The notes under the pieces: model-generated
Seen by the model: the letters and a program-made list of their open reading frames with translations, nothing else
Told to the model about the DNA's origin: nothing
Database searches by the model: none
From: Elusimicrobiota bacterium
GTDB taxonomy: Bacteria > Elusimicrobiota > Elusimicrobia > Elusimicrobiales > UBA9959
Assembly: GCA_022703115.1 (NCBI GenBank)
Contig: JAKLEK010000062.1
Span: forward strand, 1-8,277
Length of the DNA stretch: 8,277 nucleotides
Reading direction: 5' to 3'
Position numbers and translations under genes: made by a program
In this document: positions 6,119 to 8,277 of the stretch, one piece after another
Numbering within the stretch: position 1 is the stretch's first letter
Layout: each line of letters starts with the position of its first letter

Positions 6119-6895
6119 ATGGACAAGAAAAGGGTCCCGTTGATAGCCGGCAACTGGAAAATGCATTTGAGCGCCGCGGAGGCGGGCGAGCTGGCCCTCG
6201 CCCTTAAAAAAGGCCTCAGTCCCGATCTGCCGCATGAAGTCCTGGTGGCCCCTTCGTATACCAACCTCTGGTCGGTCAGGCAGGCCCTGGCCGGTTCCAG
6301 GATCCTTCTGTCCTCCCAGGACGTGCACTGGGAGGAGAAAGGCGCCTTCACCGGCGCCGTCTCTCCGACGCAGGTGCTGGACGCCGGCTGCACGCACGCC
6401 ATCATCGGCCACTCCGAGCGCCGCAAGATATTCGGCGAGAGCGACGAAGTGATCAACAAAAAGCTTAAAGCCGCGGTCAGGCACAACATCGTCCCGGTGC
6501 TCTGCGTGGGAGAGACCCTTGAAGAGCGGGAAACCCAGAGGACCTACAGGGTGCTGGAAACGCAGCTGGACGGCGCCTTCTCCGGCCTCAAGGCCGAAGA
6601 GGTCGTCCGCGCCGTGATCGCCTACGAGCCGGTCTGGGCCATAGGCACCGGTAAGACCGCCACCCCGGACCAGGCCCAGGACGCCCACGTGTTCATCAGG
6701 CGCCACATGGAGAAGATCTACGGCAGGGATTACGCCTCTAGGGTGCGCATACTTTACGGCGGTTCGGTCAAGGCCGACAACATAGACTCTCTCATGGCCC
6801 AGCCGGATATAGACGGCGCCCTGGTGGGCGGCGAAAGCCTGAAGGCGGACAAGTTCCTGCGGGTGATACACTTCGAGGAAGCGCTGGCCAGGTAA
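6119..6895 (+). CDS. tpiA: Triosephosphate isomerase
   Basis: This 258-residue enzyme interconverts dihydroxyacetone phosphate and glyceraldehyde 3-phosphate. All hallmarks are present: GNWKM with N12 and K14, the electrophile His in IIGHSERR (about H98), the catalytic base Glu in AYEPVWAIGTGKTATP (about E170) with the canonical loop-6 hinge, and the phosphate-binding LYGGSV and GALVGG segments. It should be fully active. There is no N- or C-terminal extension that looks like an encapsulation peptide. I chose ATG 6119; a TTG at 6113 is also in frame, and AAGGAAGG at 6101-6108 could serve either. It sits 46 nt after pduT and 17 nt before pduL, inside the microcompartment operon. That is unusual for a glycolytic gene and suggests the pathway releases a triose phosphate. 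It could also be the cell's general copy placed here. Confidence 0.97.
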   Translation: MDKKRVPLIAGNWKMHLSAAEAGELALALKKGLSPDLPHEVLVAPSYTNLWSVRQALAGSRILLSSQDVHWEEKGAFTGAVSPTQVLDAGCTHAIIGHSERRKIFGESDEVINKKLKAAVRHNIVPVLCVGETLEERETQRTYRVLETQLDGAFSGLKAEEVVRAVIAYEPVWAIGTGKTATPDQAQDAHVFIRRHMEKIYGRDYASRVRILYGGSVKADNIDSLMAQPDIDGALVGGESLKADKFLRVIHFEEALAR

Positions 6896-6912
6896 GGCGC
6901 GGCGGGGCGGGG

Positions 6913-7548
6913 ATGGGTAAAGAAGATCTCGTCAGGGAACTGGTCCAGGATATCAGGCTCCGCGCCGAAAGGGCGGGGATACCCGTTCCCGTCGGCGTAT
7001 CCAACCGGCACGTGCACTTGACGAAAGAGGACTTCAAGGTCCTTTTCGGCCGGGACGCGGAACCGGCGTTGTGCCGGCAGCTGCGCCAGCCGGGGTTCTT
7101 CGCCTGCGAGCAGCGGGTCTCGGTCCAGGGGCCGAAAGGTTCGCTGGCGAACGTTAGGATGATAGGCCCGTACAGGTCCTACTCCCAGGTGGAAGTCAGC
7201 CTGGGCGACGCGAAGAAACTCGGCCTGGAGCCGCCTATAAGGGATTCCGGCAGGCTGGAGAGCACGCCCGGGGTCAGGCTGACAGGCCCCAGGGGTTCCG
7301 TGGAACTCAGGTCCGGGGTCATACTTTCCAAAAGGCATATACATTTCCATCCCCGGGACGCGGAGCGCATGAGGATAAAGGACGGGGCCGAAGTGCGGGT
7401 GCGCTGCGGCGCCTGTCCCGGCCGGGAGACGGTCTACGAGAGCGTGCTGTGCCGCGTGTCCGATAAGTTCGCCCTGGAGCTCCACCTGGACGTGGAGGAG
7501 GCCAACGCCGCAGGATTGAAGAACGACGACCCGGCGTACATAGTCTGA
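6913..7548 (+). CDS. pduL: Phosphate propanoyltransferase (PduL-type phosphotransacylase)
   Basis: This 211-residue enzyme converts acyl-CoA plus phosphate into acyl phosphate and CoA, recycling CoA inside the compartment. It shows the PduL metal-binding histidine motifs: VSNRHVHL (H33, H35), LSKRHIHFHP (H142, H144, H146) and ALELHLDVEEANA (H191), plus the conserved GPYRSYSQVE loop. Length is that of the family. The first 20 residues, with L6, V7, L10, V11, I14 and L16 spaced along one face, form a short amphipathic helix before the PVGVSNRH core. That is the usual shape of a PduL encapsulation peptide. The gene begins 17 nt after tpiA with a G-rich but weak ribosome-binding site, and is followed 17 nt later by the shell gene. 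Confidence 0.96.
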   Translation: MGKEDLVRELVQDIRLRAERAGIPVPVGVSNRHVHLTKEDFKVLFGRDAEPALCRQLRQPGFFACEQRVSVQGPKGSLANVRMIGPYRSYSQVEVSLGDAKKLGLEPPIRDSGRLESTPGVRLTGPRGSVELRSGVILSKRHIHFHPRDAERMRIKDGAEVRVRCGACPGRETVYESVLCRVSDKFALELHLDVEEANAAGLKNDDPAYIV

Positions 7549-7565
7549 TAACGGAGGAGAATAAA

Positions 7566-7853
7566 ATGGAAGCACTTGGAATGATAGAAACGAAGGGCCT
7601 GGTCGCCTGCATCGAAGCCGCCGACGCGGCCGTGAAAGCGGCCAACGTCAGGCTGATAGGCTACGAGAAGATCGGTTCCGGCCTTGTCACCATTATGTTC
7701 CGTGGAGAGGTCGCCGCCTGCAGGGCCAGCTGCGACGCCGGCGCCGCCGCCGCGCAGAAGGTAGGAGAGGTCGTGTCGGTGCACGTCATCCCGTCCCCGC
7801 ACGCCGATCTGGAAGGCAGGCTGCCCATATCGCTGGAAGGCAAGAAGAAGTGA
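7566..7853 (+). CDS. pduA: BMC-H shell protein, PduA/EutM type
   Basis: This 95-residue single-BMC-domain protein assembles into hexamers that tile the compartment facets. It follows the PduA/EutM pattern through its whole length: EALGMIETKGLVACIEAADA at the start, the pore loop YEKIGSG at about residues 33-39, then DAGAAAA, VGEVVSVHVIP and PHADLE at the C-terminal side. Two cysteines in VAACRASCDAGA are unlike the classical PduA and are worth noting. GGAGG at 7553-7557, eight bases before ATG, is the strongest ribosome-binding site in the operon. That fits a protein needed in many copies. Whether it is closer to PduA or EutM cannot be decided by eye. Confidence 0.97.
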   Translation: MEALGMIETKGLVACIEAADAAVKAANVRLIGYEKIGSGLVTIMFRGEVAACRASCDAGAAAAQKVGEVVSVHVIPSPHADLEGRLPISLEGKKK

Positions 7854-7874
7854 AGCGCGCGGCGTAAGGGGTGA

Positions 7875-7906
7875 GGCGCGTTCGCCGCCGCTTCGCCCTT
7901 CGCGCC
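7875..7906 (+). other. Intercistronic stem-loop before the vertex-protein gene
   Basis: GGCGCG (7875-7880) and CGCGCC (7901-7906) could pair around a 20-base C/G-rich loop in the 77-nt gap between the hexamer and pentamer shell genes. It could lower expression of the downstream gene relative to the abundant hexamer. No T-tract follows, so a true terminator is unlikely. Confidence 0.3.
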
Positions 7907-7930
7907 CGAGGCGGTCTAACCGGAGGGTCT

Positions 7931-8239
7931 ATGGTATTCGCCAGAGTGGTCGGCAACGTGGTCTGCACGCGCAAAGACGACAAGCTCGTCGGCTCCAAAC
8001 TTCTGATGGTCCAGCCCGTGGGCCTTGACGATAAACCGCGCGGGCACGCGCTGGTGGCCATAGACTCCGTAGGGGCCGGCGAAGGCGAGCTGGTCCTCCT
8101 GGTGCAGGGTTCGAGCGCGCGTCAGACCCCCAGGACCGAGAACACGCCGGTGGACTGCACGATCTTCGCGATAGTGGACACCATAGAGAAGGACGGCAGG
8201 ATAGTGTTCACCAAACGCAAGGATAAGATGGAAGCATGA
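7931..8239 (+). CDS. eutN: BMC-P pentameric vertex protein, EutN/CcmL/PduN family
   Basis: This 102-residue protein caps the vertices of the icosahedral shell as pentamers. The family pattern is complete: ARVVGNVVCTRKDDKLVGSK at the N terminus, LLMVQPVG, VAIDSVGAGEGE, then LVLLVQGSSAR, and a final IFAIVDTIE strand. A start at 7931 with GGAGG at 7922-7926 gives the canonical MVFARVVGNV beginning. The frame stays open upstream to 7871 but that extension is Arg-rich and falls in the stem-loop gap. Its last codons overlap the next gene as ATGA at 8236-8239, implying translational coupling. Confidence 0.96.
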   Translation: MVFARVVGNVVCTRKDDKLVGSKLLMVQPVGLDDKPRGHALVAIDSVGAGEGELVLLVQGSSARQTPRTENTPVDCTIFAIVDTIEKDGRIVFTKRKDKMEA

Positions 8240-8277
8240 ACTTGAGCGAGGAAGAACTCAGGCGCGTAGTGGCCGAG
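8236..8277 (+). CDS. Probable CoA-acylating aldehyde dehydrogenase (PduP/EutE type), only first 14 codons in window
   Basis: ATG 8236 overlaps the stop of the vertex-protein gene and opens MNLSEEELRRVVAE before the window ends. A short acidic amphipathic helix with L3, L8 and V11/V12 on one face is typical of the N-terminal encapsulation peptide of PduP/EutE aldehyde dehydrogenases. Those enzymes turn the compartment's aldehyde into acyl-CoA, the substrate of PduL. The identity is inferred from this helix and the position after the shell genes. With 14 residues visible, another encapsulated enzyme remains possible. Confidence 0.45.
   Translation, partial: MNLSEEELRRVVAE

Noticed and set aside
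7871..7930. Upstream extension of the vertex-protein gene
   Set aside because: The Arg-rich leader lies in the intercistronic stem-loop and is absent from EutN/CcmL proteins; ATG 7931 with GGAGG is canonical.

Overview
The window is GC-rich bacterial DNA. ATA isoleucine and AGG arginine codons are common despite the GC content. No ribosomal RNA or other phylogenetic marker is present, so taxonomy is a guess; a GC-rich Elusimicrobiota- or Omnitrophota-like lineage would fit the style, at low confidence. Nearly all genes lie on the plus strand. The exception is one small membrane-protein gene.

Layout. (1) Positions 1-1808 hold the tail of a family-3 glycoside hydrolase (beta-N-acetylhexosaminidase type) followed closely by a sodium/solute symporter (SSS family). 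A bidirectional hairpin terminator separates them from a convergent YtxH-like small protein gene at 1857-2075, which has its own sigma70-type promoter. (2) Positions 2086-2835 hold no convincing protein gene. Much of this stretch (about 2299-2708) is dense in self-complementary segments: a perfect 17-bp inverted repeat, a composite hairpin of about 19 bp, and a terminal hairpin running into a T-tract. It looks more like a structured plus-strand RNA than decayed coding DNA, but I could not match it to a known RNA family. A promoter and a two-hairpin leader then precede a class I/II PLP aminotransferase. (3) From 4124 to the end lies part of a bacterial microcompartment (BMC) operon: a PduS-type flavo-iron-sulfur protein, a PduT-type tandem-BMC shell protein with its Fe-S cysteine, triosephosphate isomerase, PduL phosphotransacylase, a PduA/EutM-type hexameric shell protein, a EutN/CcmL-type pentameric vertex protein, and the first 14 codons of a gene that is probably the CoA-acylating aldehyde dehydrogenase.

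How it works together. PduL plus an acylating aldehyde dehydrogenase form the standard aldehyde to acyl-CoA to acyl-phosphate core of a metabolosome. PduS and PduT would carry electrons across the shell. No signature enzyme that makes the aldehyde is visible. A complete, catalytically intact triosephosphate isomerase inside the operon is the main clue. It suggests the aldehyde comes from a sugar-phosphate aldolase reaction that also releases a triose phosphate, for example deoxyribose-5-phosphate (acetaldehyde + GAP) or fuculose/rhamnulose-1-phosphate (lactaldehyde + DHAP). That is inference; the aldolase would have to be found outside this window.
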